DNA from: Allomuricauda sp.
GTDB taxonomy: Bacteria; Bacteroidota; Bacteroidia; Flavobacteriales; Flavobacteriaceae
Assembly: GCF_013911645.1 (NCBI RefSeq)
Contig: NZ_JACESV010000002.1
Span: 1,054,001 to 1,118,000 of the forward strand
Reading direction: 5' to 3'
DNA: 64,000 nt
Shown here: positions 19,118 to 27,479 of the stretch, piece after piece
Layout of the letters: each line of letters starts with the position of its first letter
How positions within the stretch are numbered: position 1 is the stretch's first letter
Position numbers and translations under genes: made by a program
The notes under the pieces: generated by a model
What the model saw: only the letters and a program-made list of their open reading frames with translations
The model's database searches: none
Told to the model about the DNA's origin: nothing

Positions 19118-20197
19118 ATGGCTATTACCAGAAAGGAACTATATGACTTGGTCTGGTCAAAACCCATGGTTCAGATCTCAGAAAAACTACAAGTGCCCGC
19201 ACATATTTTAAGAAAAAAATGTCATCACTATCAAATTCCGCTGCCTAAACGGGGATATTGGCAAAAACTTCGATATGGAAAGAAAGTAAAGCAGGATAAG
19301 TTACCACCTATGGATGTGGCAGGGAACAGAAAGCCAGACGGTAAGATTATGGTAAAGTTTGTGAGCGAATACAAAGCACGCATAGAAGAGCTTAAGAATG
19401 ACAGGGCCTTTGATTTAAAGGTCCCGACCAAACTGTCCCGGCCACATCCATTGATAAAGAAAACCGAAACGGCTCTTGGGAAGAAATTGGACAAGGAATA
19501 TGGTTCGAGGTTTAGTTCAAATGACCCTAAATTCGAGTTTCTCCCTATCAGTACTGATAAAAAACAACGGGCTAGGGCCCTAAGAATTATGAACACTTTG
19601 GTTCGTGCCATCGAAAAGTTGGGACATAAAATAAGTTTCCAATATGGACGATGCTATGTGGAAATGTTTGGCCAGAAAACAGAGATAAACCTTCGTCAAA
19701 AGTATAGCAGGGTTAGAGAAAAAGGGGATGATGGATTTAGTCGGGAATCTTGGATAAAAACGGAAAGACTAGAGTTTCAGGCAGGGCCTTCCTTTGATCA
19801 GAAAAGATGGATAGATACAAAAACCAGGGACCTTGAAGATTATCTACCTGAAATCATCGCTTGGATAGAAAAGGATTGTAAGTACTGGCATGACCTCAGG
19901 GCCCAACAAGCAGAAGAAAGGAAGGAAAAGGAACGGGAATTGGAAGTTGAGCGAAAGAGACTAGCTGTTATTGAGTCTGAAAAGAAAAAATTGGAGGAGC
20001 TTATTGAGAATGCACAAAACTGGAAAAAAGCACAAACCATACGTGAGTATATAGGTGAAATGGAGCGCCAAGTAGAGAATATGGATTCAATGCTTGGGGA
20101 AGATCCCAAGGCCTATATCGAGTGGGCCAAACGAAAGGCCAATGGTTTAGACCCTTTAAATGGATTCGAAGATCCCATTCTCGGTAAGGTAAAGTAA
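19118..20197 (+). CDS. HTH-like N-terminal, coiled-coil C-terminal protein of unknown function
   Basis: 359 residues. The first 60 form a compact helical, probably DNA-binding domain (ELYDLVWSKPMVQISEKLQV ... KRGYWQKLRYGKK); the 'ELY..VW..PM..ISE..QV....L.K.C....IPLPKRGYW.KL' pattern recurs in uncharacterised bacterial proteins. Residues about 60-240 are unassigned. Residues 260-340 are strongly helical and charged (AEERKEKERELEVERKRLAV), a coiled coil, ending in YIEWAKRKANGLDPL. No signal or membrane segment. It is the first gene of a plus-strand run leading to the exonuclease-RecQ-UvrD protein. The reading frame stays open after its stop for another 70 codons (see next entry). Role unknown; a DNA-binding partner of the helicase is a guess from context. 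Confidence 0.75.
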   Translation: MAITRKELYDLVWSKPMVQISEKLQVPAHILRKKCHHYQIPLPKRGYWQKLRYGKKVKQDKLPPMDVAGNRKPDGKIMVKFVSEYKARIEELKNDRAFDLKVPTKLSRPHPLIKKTETALGKKLDKEYGSRFSSNDPKFEFLPISTDKKQRARALRIMNTLVRAIEKLGHKISFQYGRCYVEMFGQKTEINLRQKYSRVREKGDDGFSRESWIKTERLEFQAGPSFDQKRWIDTKTRDLEDYLPEIIAWIEKDCKYWHDLRAQQAEERKEKERELEVERKRLAVIESEKKKLEELIENAQNWKKAQTIREYIGEMERQVENMDSMLGEDPKAYIEWAKRKANGLDPLNGFEDPILGKVK

Positions 20198-20230
20198 ACA
20201 CAACTACTTGAAAGAGTATCAACTGTATCC

Positions 20231-20410
20231 TTGCACATTGGTTTTAAGGAACATTCGATAATTATTGGTAATTTACTGGCATCCCTTAAAACAGTTGTTA
20301 AAAATGGCTCTGTGACACCGGGAACAAGAAAGAACAACTTTTTTGGCCCAAATCCGTTGATTATGTGGAAACAGTGGAATGATACGATCATTCAGAAAAA
20401 GGATAGATGA
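20231..20410 (+). CDS. Possible 59-residue ORF coupled to the helicase gene (or stop-separated extension of the previous gene)
   Basis: After the TAA of the preceding gene (20195-20197) the same frame is open to a TGA at 20408-20410, which overlaps the ATG of the helicase gene as ATGA. The translated stretch looks protein-like: HIGFKEHSIIIGNLLASLKT, then GSVTPGTRKNNFFGPNPLIM and WKQWNDTIIQKKDR. The first usable start is TTG at 20231; a GTG and an ATG occur further in. Either this is a small gene, translated by coupling, or the upstream gene lost a longer C-terminus through a nonsense change. The ATGA overlap argues for real translation. Confidence 0.4.
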   Translation: MHIGFKEHSIIIGNLLASLKTVVKNGSVTPGTRKNNFFGPNPLIMWKQWNDTIIQKKDR

Positions 20411-23400
20411 AAAAAATCTTTTTTTTTGATACCGAGGTTCAACCTAAAAGTGGGCAAGTCCTTGACATTGGAGGAATTGACGTAGCGGGTTATACATTTC
20501 ACTCCAATGCCATACCTGAGCTGTTGGAAATATTCGGTCAGCACGAGTATATATGTGGGCATAATATCATTTATCATGATATACCCTATGTCCAGAAATC
20601 TGTGGGCAGGAAACTTTCTGGAACCAAGGTCGTGGACACACTGTTTTTATCCCCCCTCTTATTTCCTGCCAAACCCTATCACTCCTTGCTAAAGGATGAC
20701 AAACTCCAAACAGAGGAGTTGAACAACCCAGTAAACGATGCGATAAAGGCAAGGGATCTGTTTTATGATGAAATCTCCGCCTTTAATAGAATGGACGAGG
20801 ATTTCAAACAGATCTACCATGCCTTATTGAAGGACAGGAAGGAATTTGCATCATTTTTTGATTTTGTCGGGTATGCTCCTTTTACCGATAACCTATCAAG
20901 GTTGATTCGAAAAAGGTTCACGGATAAAATTTGTGGATCAGCCCCAATGGATAACATCATCCAGACTGACCCTGTGGGCCTTGCGTATAGTTTGGCAATT
21001 ATAGATACGGATAGTCGAAATTCGATCACGCCACCCTGGGTGCTTAAAAATTATCCTGAAGTTGAACGAATCATGTATCTGCTCAGGAACAATCCCTGCA
21101 TTGAGGGCTGTACTTACTGCAATAAGGCGTTGGATGTAAAGTTGGGTCTTAAAAGGTTCTTTGGATATCCCGACTACAGAACATTTGATGGCAAGGCCTT
21201 GCAGGAAGAAGCGGTAACAGCGGCCATACACAACAAATCCATTTTGGCCGTGTTTCCAACTGGGGGAGGTAAATCCATTGCATTTCAAGTGCCAGCACTG
21301 ATGAACGGGGAAAGTGTCAGGGGCCTTACGGTAATCATTTCACCCTTACAGTCCCTAATGAAGGACCAAGTGGACAATCTTGAAAAGATTAATATTACCG
21401 AAGCGGTCACTATAAATGGCCTTCTTGATCCGATCGAACGTGCAAAGTCGTTTGAACGCGTCGAAAACGGCAGTGCTTCCATTTTATACATTTCACCGGA
21501 ATCGTTGCGGTCCAAGTCGATTGAAAGACTTTTGCTTGGACGAAACGTTGTCCGTTTTGTGATAGACGAGGCCCACTGCTTTTCTTCTTGGGGCCAAGAT
21601 TTTAGGGTGGACTATTTGTACATCGGGGATTTTATCAAAATGCTCCAGGAGAAAAAAAACCTTGAAACGGGCATACCCGTTTCCTGTTTTACGGCAACGG
21701 CAAAACCAAATGTTATTCAGGACATTAAGGATTATTTTCAAGCCAAGCTTGGACTTAGCCTGGAAAGTTTCAATGCTTCCGTTTCACGGACCAACCTGAG
21801 TTACAAAGTGATTCCCAAGGATAATGAAGAGGATAAATACAATACACTTCGCAATTTGATCGATGGAAAGAATTGTCCGACCATTATCTATGTATCACGC
21901 ACTAAAAAGGCATTTCAAATAGCCGAAAGATTGTCAAATGACGGGTATTCCGCCAGAGCGTATCATGGTAAAATGGATAAGCAGGAGAAATCGGAAAACC
22001 AAGATGCGTTCATTGAGGGAGATATACAAATAATGGTCGCCACATCTGCCTTTGGTATGGGCGTGGACAAAAAGGACGTAGGCTTGGTCATCCATTATGA
22101 ACTTTCGGATTCCCTCGAAAATTATGTGCAGGAATCCGGCAGGGCCGGCAGGGATACCAATATTACAGCGGATTGCTATGCGCTTTACAATGAAGATGAC
22201 CTGAGCAAGCATTTTGTTTTATTGAACCAGACCAAGCTGAACATTAGGGAAATCCAACAAATATGGAAGGCGGTCAAGGAAATTACACGGTTTAAGGATA
22301 CCGTTTCCAACTCAGCTTTGGAGATAGCCCGAAAAGCGGGATGGGATGATAATGTGGTCGAGATTGAAACTAGGGTTTCCACGGCCATCTCTGCCTTGGA
22401 AGAGGCTGGTTATCTCAGAAGGGGCCAGAACATGCCACGAGTTTATGCCAATGGAATCCTTTCCAAGAATGCCCATGAAGCCATTGAGAAGATAAATCTA
22501 TCAGAAAAGTTCAACGACAAACAAAGACAACATGCGGTACGTATCATCAAAAAACTACTGTCCAGCAAGAGCAGAAAACAGACTACGGATGAAGCGGCCG
22601 AATCCCGGATTGATTATATATCCGATCACCTAGGAATCAAAAGGGAAGAGGTCATCAATGCGGTCAATATTTTGCGAGAAGAAAAGATATTAGCGGACTC
22701 CAAGGACTTAACGGCCTATATAGGGCGTGGGACCAAGAAAAATAGGTCCATGACCATATTGGAATCCACCAATGAAATAGAGCGGTTCCTGGCTTCGGTA
22801 TTTGACTTGGAGAAAAAGGTGTTTCACATCAAGGAATTGAATGAGCTGGCTGATGAACGTGGATGCCAAAGTGTTTCGCCCAACAAGATCAAAACAATCA
22901 TCAACATATGGACGATCAAGAACTGGATCAAAAGGGAGCAGCACGACTACTCCAAAAATCATTTTTCCATCCAATCCAATTATTCAAGAGCCGAATTGAA
23001 GGACAGATTGGAAAGGCGTCACGAACTGGCACGGTTCATTATAGATTCCCTCTACCAAAAAAGTGAAGATTTCATTTCGGACACGGATAAGGAAAAGGTA
23101 TTGGTAGAGTTTTCAGTACACGGTTTAAAAGGGGAATATGAAAACCATAATACCCTGTTCAAGTCCCATATTGATGTTGATGATATTGAGGATGCCTTAT
23201 TTTATCTCTCCAGAATAGATGCCATACATATCGAAGGCGGGTTTCTGGTTGTGTACAATAGGTTGACCATAGAAAGGCTCGAAAAGGACAATAGGATAAA
23301 ATACAAGGTTGAGGATTACGAGAAGCTCCATCGGTTTTATGAAAACAAGATCCAACAGATCCATATTGTGGGCGAGTATGCCCAAAAAATGATCGCGGAT

Positions 23401-25245
23401 TATAAAGGGGCATTGCAGTTTGTTGAAGATTACTTCCAGTTGAACTACGCTTCGTTTCTGAACAAATACTTTAAGGGAAGTAGGCAAAATGAAATAAAGA
23501 GAAATATAACGCCCGCAAAGTTCAGGAAGCTTTTTGGAGCGCTTTCACCTGCACAGCTGAGCATCATCAAGGATAATAGTAGCCGGCATATTGCCGTGGC
23601 TGCCGGTCCTGGTAGTGGTAAAACTAGGGTGCTGGTCCATAAATTGGCTTCCCTCTTGTTGATGGAGGATGTAAAGCACGAACAATTGCTGATGGTTACC
23701 TTCTCAAGAGCGGCTGCCACTGAGTTTAAGTCCCGCTTATTTGATTTGATAAATAATGCAGCCTTATTCGTGGAAATAAAAACATTTCATTCCTATTGCT
23801 TTGATTTATTGGGTCGTGTCGGTTCACTAGAAAAATCACAAACCGTGATTAAGGATGCCGTGGACAAAATAAAGAACGGGGATATTGAAACCAACCATAT
23901 TACAAAATCGGTATTGGTCATCGATGAGGCCCAGGATATGGACAAGCATGAATTTGAGCTTATAAAAACGCTCATGGAACACAATGAAGAAATGAGGGTA
24001 ATAGCTGTTGGTGATGATGACCAGAATATTTATGAATTCAGAGGCGCCAGCTCCGAGCACCTTGAGCGATTTATTTCCGATCAAAGAGCCAAAAAAATTG
24101 AGCTTGTTGAAAATTATCGAAGTAAGCCCAACTTGGTAGCGTTTACCAATCAATTTGTGGAACAGATAAGCCATCGTTTAAAACAAACTCCCATTGTTCC
24201 GAAACAAATGGACAATGGTTTGGTCAAAGTGGTCAAATATTCCAATTCAAATCTCATTGCTCCATTGGTCAAGGATATTTTATCAACTGACTTAGTTGGG
24301 TCGACATGTGTGTTGACACACACAAATGATGAGGCTCTTCAGATTGCTGGGCTTTTGATAAAAGGCGGTTTACCTGCCAAGTTGATTCAATCAAATGATG
24401 GTTTTAGTCTATATGATTTATTGGAGGTGCGCTTTTTTATTGAACAACTAGGCGCAGCCCAAGACCAGTATATCATCGATGAAAGTACATGGAAAAAAGC
24501 AAAGCGTAAACTTTGGGACACCTATAGGGACAGTTCCAATATTGAGGCTTGTATCAATATCATCAAAGACTTTGATGCCAGCAATCCAAAGAAAAAGTAC
24601 CGATCCGATTTTGAAATGTTTGTCAAGGAGTCCAAACTGGAGGATTTCACAAAGACCATAGGGGAAACCATCAATGTTTCGACCATCCATAAAGCTAAAG
24701 GGAAAGAGTTTGACAATGTGTTTTTGATGTTGGATGGATATAGCTTAGACTCCGATCAAAAGAAAAGACAGGTGTATGTGGCCTTGACCAGGGCTAAGCA
24801 GAACTTGATTGTTCATTTGAACAGTGATTTTCTGGATAGATTATCGTGTGAGGACATTCAAATAGAATTTGATTATAACTCATATCAACCCTCAGACCTA
24901 TTGGTATTACAGCTATCACATAAGGATGTATGGTTGGACTTTTTTATTACTCGACAACATCTCTTGTGCAATTTTAAGAGCGGGGACAAATTAAATGTTG
25001 ATAGTGATGGTTGTTATGATGACATAGGTAATTGTCTTGTTAAATTTTCGGGCAAGTTTAAAGATAAGATCCACGAATATGGAAAAAAGGGGTATCGAAT
25101 CAAGGACTGCCAAATAAATCATATGGTATACTGGTACAAGGAAGAGATTGAGACAGAAGCAAAAATTATTCTTCCAGAATTGATATTTCAAAAGAGAGAA
25201 CAAATACCATCGGAAAAACATACACCATTGCTAAACATACCATAA
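20407..25245 (+). CDS. DEDD exonuclease-RecQ-UvrD fusion helicase
   Basis: 1612 residues with three recognisable enzymes in one chain. Residues 1-130: DnaQ-like 3'-5' exonuclease (FFFDTEV; CGHNIIYHDIPYV; NNPVNDAIKARDLF). A Cys-rich patch (CIEGCTYC) lies near 240. Residues about 265-700: RecQ-type helicase with Walker A VFPTGGGKS (~280), IDEAHCFSSWGQDF (~383), CFTATA, IMVATSAFGMGVDK and QESGRAGRD (~570), then a winged-helix-like part. Residues about 1050-1480: UvrD/Rep-type SF1 helicase with AAGPGSGKT (~1065), VIDEAQDMD, VGDDDQNIYEFRG (~1203), STIHKAKGKEFDNV and YVALTRAKQ (~1457). Expected to act on DNA ends or forks. It lies between two long direct repeats in an island rich in defence-like genes, so phage defence is likely but unproven. 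Confidence 0.9.
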   Translation: MKKIFFFDTEVQPKSGQVLDIGGIDVAGYTFHSNAIPELLEIFGQHEYICGHNIIYHDIPYVQKSVGRKLSGTKVVDTLFLSPLLFPAKPYHSLLKDDKLQTEELNNPVNDAIKARDLFYDEISAFNRMDEDFKQIYHALLKDRKEFASFFDFVGYAPFTDNLSRLIRKRFTDKICGSAPMDNIIQTDPVGLAYSLAIIDTDSRNSITPPWVLKNYPEVERIMYLLRNNPCIEGCTYCNKALDVKLGLKRFFGYPDYRTFDGKALQEEAVTAAIHNKSILAVFPTGGGKSIAFQVPALMNGESVRGLTVIISPLQSLMKDQVDNLEKINITEAVTINGLLDPIERAKSFERVENGSASILYISPESLRSKSIERLLLGRNVVRFVIDEAHCFSSWGQDFRVDYLYIGDFIKMLQEKKNLETGIPVSCFTATAKPNVIQDIKDYFQAKLGLSLESFNASVSRTNLSYKVIPKDNEEDKYNTLRNLIDGKNCPTIIYVSRTKKAFQIAERLSNDGYSARAYHGKMDKQEKSENQDAFIEGDIQIMVATSAFGMGVDKKDVGLVIHYELSDSLENYVQESGRAGRDTNITADCYALYNEDDLSKHFVLLNQTKLNIREIQQIWKAVKEITRFKDTVSNSALEIARKAGWDDNVVEIETRVSTAISALEEAGYLRRGQNMPRVYANGILSKNAHEAIEKINLSEKFNDKQRQHAVRIIKKLLSSKSRKQTTDEAAESRIDYISDHLGIKREEVINAVNILREEKILADSKDLTAYIGRGTKKNRSMTILESTNEIERFLASVFDLEKKVFHIKELNELADERGCQSVSPNKIKTIINIWTIKNWIKREQHDYSKNHFSIQSNYSRAELKDRLERRHELARFIIDSLYQKSEDFISDTDKEKVLVEFSVHGLKGEYENHNTLFKSHIDVDDIEDALFYLSRIDAIHIEGGFLVVYNRLTIERLEKDNRIKYKVEDYEKLHRFYENKIQQIHIVGEYAQKMIADYKGALQFVEDYFQLNYASFLNKYFKGSRQNEIKRNITPAKFRKLFGALSPAQLSIIKDNSSRHIAVAAGPGSGKTRVLVHKLASLLLMEDVKHEQLLMVTFSRAAATEFKSRLFDLINNAALFVEIKTFHSYCFDLLGRVGSLEKSQTVIKDAVDKIKNGDIETNHITKSVLVIDEAQDMDKHEFELIKTLMEHNEEMRVIAVGDDDQNIYEFRGASSEHLERFISDQRAKKIELVENYRSKPNLVAFTNQFVEQISHRLKQTPIVPKQMDNGLVKVVKYSNSNLIAPLVKDILSTDLVGSTCVLTHTNDEALQIAGLLIKGGLPAKLIQSNDGFSLYDLLEVRFFIEQLGAAQDQYIIDESTWKKAKRKLWDTYRDSSNIEACINIIKDFDASNPKKKYRSDFEMFVKESKLEDFTKTIGETINVSTIHKAKGKEFDNVFLMLDGYSLDSDQKKRQVYVALTRAKQNLIVHLNSDFLDRLSCEDIQIEFDYNSYQPSDLLVLQLSHKDVWLDFFITRQHLLCNFKSGDKLNVDSDGCYDDIGNCLVKFSGKFKDKIHEYGKKGYRIKDCQINHMVYWYKEEIETEAKIILPELIFQKREQIPSEKHTPLLNIP

Positions 25246-25337
25246 AGGCAAGCCAATAGTGTAGGTTGATTTTTTATAAAGATTAGCCATAAATAGTAGG
25301 TATAGTATGGAAATTGGGTGTGGTACTCAGTAAATCA

Positions 25338-25478
25338 ATGATTCTCTGTTTGATTTTGCCCAGAGCACTAGACTTATTAGCGGAACATTGGAGGGACCTT
25401 TTGGAAACGGAACAGACGGATGCAATGATCAACCTAATGATTTCCTATATGATTGCTACAGGAAACGAACTTTTATGA
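25338..25478 (+). CDS. Doubtful 46-residue ORF
   Basis: ATG to TGA; reads MILCLILPRALDLLAEHWRD then LLETEQTDAMINLMISYMIA. It is helical and amphipathic in appearance and could be a genuine small protein or the end of a decayed one (the frame is open back to 25293). No family recognised, no ribosome site evident. Confidence 0.2.
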   Translation: MILCLILPRALDLLAEHWRDLLETEQTDAMINLMISYMIATGNELL

Positions 25479-25481
25479 ATA

Positions 25482-25600
25482 AGCTTAATGCCTTTTATAT
25501 CCAGCTTAGTACCTTTTTGATGTATACTTAGTTAATTACTTGTTATTCAAGCCAATAGAATCTCTAAGCTTGGTGCCTTTTTGTCTTTAGCTTGGTACTA
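25482..25600 (+). repeat. Four iteron-like direct repeats AGCTTRRTRCC
   Basis: Copies at 25482 (AGCTTAATGCCTTTT), 25503 (AGCTTAGTACCTTTTT), 25567 (AGCTTGGTGCCTTTTT) and 25589 (AGCTTGGTAC). Starts are 21, 64 and 22 bp apart, about two, six and two helical turns, so a protein could bind all copies on one DNA face. Candidate roles: recombinase arm sites, replication iterons or an operator upstream of the ssb module. Confidence 0.55.
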
Positions 25601-25766
25601 AAATCAATCAGACAGTTTCCCGGCAAGTATCTTTTGGGTTTGGGACTTTGATGATTGTATATGTCTAAAAAGGAAGTCGTCCAAGCGGATTTTTGATGTA
25701 CCCTTCCTTTGCAAACCCTTCTTGGGGCTTTGCTGTGGAAGGCTACAATCCGTTCGTCCGCCCATC

Positions 25767-26114
25767 AAATTTTAAGGGGTCCATAATAAAAGAAGCCCTG
25801 GTTGTTTTTCGGTGCATCGAAAAACAGGGCAGTGCCCAAGGACTTCCCATCAGGACACCATCGCCTGCACTCGCTTAACTTCCCGTACGCTCCCTTGTCA
25901 ATGGGTCAAATGGAATTCCTAAGGCCCTCATTGAACCTGTCAAGGCCAAGACAGGTTTTGTCCATAAATAGGGCTTCCACTTCCTTGAAAACCTAAAGGT
26001 TTTGCTACGTTGCGGAGCCTCCCGATTTCTGCCCAAAAGCCCTGACAGAACCCCCTTCTTTTATTGTGCTACGCACGTAAGAAGCAAACAAACGCCCCTT
26101 AAAATTTGGGAAAC
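25767..26114. repeat. Long direct repeat, right copy (left copy 18574-18870)
   Basis: Same ordered blocks as the left copy (AATAAAAGAAGCCC, GGACTTCCCATCAGGACACC, GTCAAGGCCAAGA, AAATAGGGCTTCCACTTCCTT, CTTTTATTGTGCTACGCACG, AAATTTGGGAAAC). It carries an additional ~45 bp around 25987-26031. It ends 90 bp before ssb. The two copies bracket the HTH/coiled-coil gene and the fusion helicase. Confidence 0.8.
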
Positions 26115-26203
26115 AAAAACCAATAAAATAGAGGGGAAATTTTTAACCCTGTTTGCTGATTTATCCATACTGGAAGACGGCAGACCTTTAAAAACTTTTT
26201 ATC

Positions 26204-26545
26204 ATGAGTACATTAAGAAACAAAGTACAGTTGATCGGAAACGTGGGGCAAGACCCTACCATTACAGACCTTGACAAAGGGAAACGTGTGGCACGGTTCA
26301 CCATGGCCACCAATGAACATTACAAGAACTCCGAAGGGGAGCGAATCACCAACACCGAATGGCATACCGTGATCGGTTGGGGGAAACTCGCTGACATCAT
26401 GGAAGGATTTGTGACCAAGGGGAAGGAAGTTGTCATCGAAGGAAAATTGACCTCCCGCTCCTATGAGGACAAAGAAGGGAACAAACGCTATGTGACTGAG
26501 ATTGTGGCCAGTGAGATTCTATTGTTGGGAGGTGCCAATGATTAA
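26204..26545 (+). CDS. ssb: Single-stranded DNA-binding protein (mobile-element type)
   Basis: 113 residues, shorter than chromosomal Ssb because the acidic C-terminal tail is missing. The OB-fold core is intact: MSTLRNKVQLIGNVGQDPTI, ARFTMATNEHYKNSEGERIT, EWHTVIGWGKLADIMEGFVT and KGKEVVIEGKLTSRSYEDKE. Short Ssb proteins of this form are regular members of Bacteroidota conjugative and mobilizable elements, usually followed by a RadC-like gene as here (60 bp downstream). Likely function: protecting single-stranded DNA during transfer or repair. Without the usual tail it probably does not recruit host repair enzymes in the standard way. Confidence 0.93.
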   Translation: MSTLRNKVQLIGNVGQDPTITDLDKGKRVARFTMATNEHYKNSEGERITNTEWHTVIGWGKLADIMEGFVTKGKEVVIEGKLTSRSYEDKEGNKRYVTEIVASEILLLGGAND

Positions 26546-26605
26546 ATGGGATAGGGGTAACCCAAAGGTTTCTTGGGTGCCCACTTCTTTTAATCCTTAA
26601 TAGTT

Positions 26606-27061
26606 ATGATTATGGAACAGCAAGTCAATGAAATACAGATCAGCTACAGGGAAAAACTCAGTACCCTGCAATCGAACTCCATCACAAATTCAAACGATGT
26701 GGCACAACTGCTCTTCAAAAATTGGGATACCGACACCATTGGATTGAATGAATGCTTTAAAATTCTTTTGCTCAACCAATCCAATAAGGTCAAAGGAATC
26801 TATCCCCTGTCCATTGGTGGGATTACGGGAACCTTGGTAGATATGCGCATCCTCTTTGCCATTGTTTTAAAAACCTTGTCCGTCGGAATCATTTTATCAC
26901 ATAACCATCCATCCGGCCAGTTAAAGGCAAGTGAGCAAGACAAACAGTTGACCAAAAAGATCCAACAGGCTGCCCAGCTTTTTGATGTCAAGGTATTGGA
27001 CCATATAATCCTGGCACCCGATGGAAGTTATTACAGTTTTGCCGATCATGGTTTGATGTGA
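26606..27061 (+). CDS. RadC/JAB-domain protein
   Basis: 151 residues (start at 26606, or Met at 26612). JAB1/MPN-like metal site is complete: upstream Glu-containing strand, then SHNHPSGQLKASEQD (H-x-H-P-S-G-x8-D), and the terminal LDHIILAPDGSYYSFADHGL typical of RadC. The N-terminal helix-hairpin-helix part of full-length RadC is absent, which is the form seen on integrative elements and phages. It follows ssb on the same strand and ends before a strong terminator. True biochemical function of RadC-like proteins is not settled; anti-restriction or transfer-linked DNA processing has been proposed for such accessory copies. Confidence 0.9.
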   Translation: MIMEQQVNEIQISYREKLSTLQSNSITNSNDVAQLLFKNWDTDTIGLNECFKILLLNQSNKVKGIYPLSIGGITGTLVDMRILFAIVLKTLSVGIILSHNHPSGQLKASEQDKQLTKKIQQAAQLFDVKVLDHIILAPDGSYYSFADHGLM

Positions 27062-27111
27062 TGCAGGGGGAATCAAAGACAAAACAAAGGATGTCAAAAC
27101 CGACCAAAACG

Positions 27112-27137
27112 ACCCAATCATTATGATTGGGTTTTTC
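27112..27137 (+). terminator. Rho-independent terminator of the ssb-radC unit
   Basis: Perfect 9-bp stem ACCCAATCA / TGATTGGGT, 3-nt loop, followed by TTTTTCT. Located 51 bp after the radC-like stop codon. Confidence 0.85.
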
Positions 27138-27292
27138 TATGTTCAAAAGCTTTAATTACATATCTTTAAAAACAGGTTGAAATTTCAACCAAGTACGGCA
27201 ATCCAATTTGTTTGACTTTCCTAAAGTCCGTACCATTCGATTTGACTTTTTATTAGAATGCAACTGGTTTTTAAACCATGTTGAGCGATTCG

Positions 27293-27351
27293 TTTTTGTC
27301 CCTGTGGGACGAAAAGGAGGAGCAAGAGGGTAGCGCGCTCACGCGTCCTAC
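27293..27351. other. Candidate origin of transfer (paired inverted repeats before bfmA)
   Basis: Within the 418-bp gap 27062-27479. Two inverted repeats lie close together: TTTTTGTCCC TGT GGGACGAAAA (27293-27315) and GTAGCGCG CTCA CGCG TC CTAC (27330-27351), followed by GCTTCGCAAAGC. Mobilization genes of Bacteroidota elements often have oriT just upstream, and bfmA begins 129 bp further on. No nick site can be named. The rest of the gap shows no gene. Confidence 0.35.
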
Positions 27352-27479
27352 AGATCATTATTGCTTCGCAAAGCCTCCTGTTTATAGGGTGTTTAGGGAT
27401 TTTAAAAATTGTGTGCCCGGTTGTTTTTAATGGAAAAATGTGCTGGGCCCAGTAAAACCAATGAATTTTTAATGTAAAA

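Larger units (their letters stand above)
25246..26203. other. Long spacer with iteron-like repeats and right copy of the long repeat
   Basis: 958 bp separate the helicase gene from ssb. Contents: a doubtful 46-codon ORF (25338-25478), four AGCTTxxTxC motifs (25482-25600), and the right long repeat (25767-26114). Two short plus-strand ORFs of about 61 and 64 codons cross the repeat and are not believed to be genes. The ssb promoter is expected after 26114. Confidence 0.5.

Noticed and set aside
25482..25600. Possible CRISPR array
   Set aside because: The repeats are too short (about 11-16 bp), spacing is uneven and no cas genes are near.
25693..25996. Two ORFs of about 61 and 64 codons
   Set aside because: They cross the right long repeat on the strand opposite to its coding trace, with no family or start signals.
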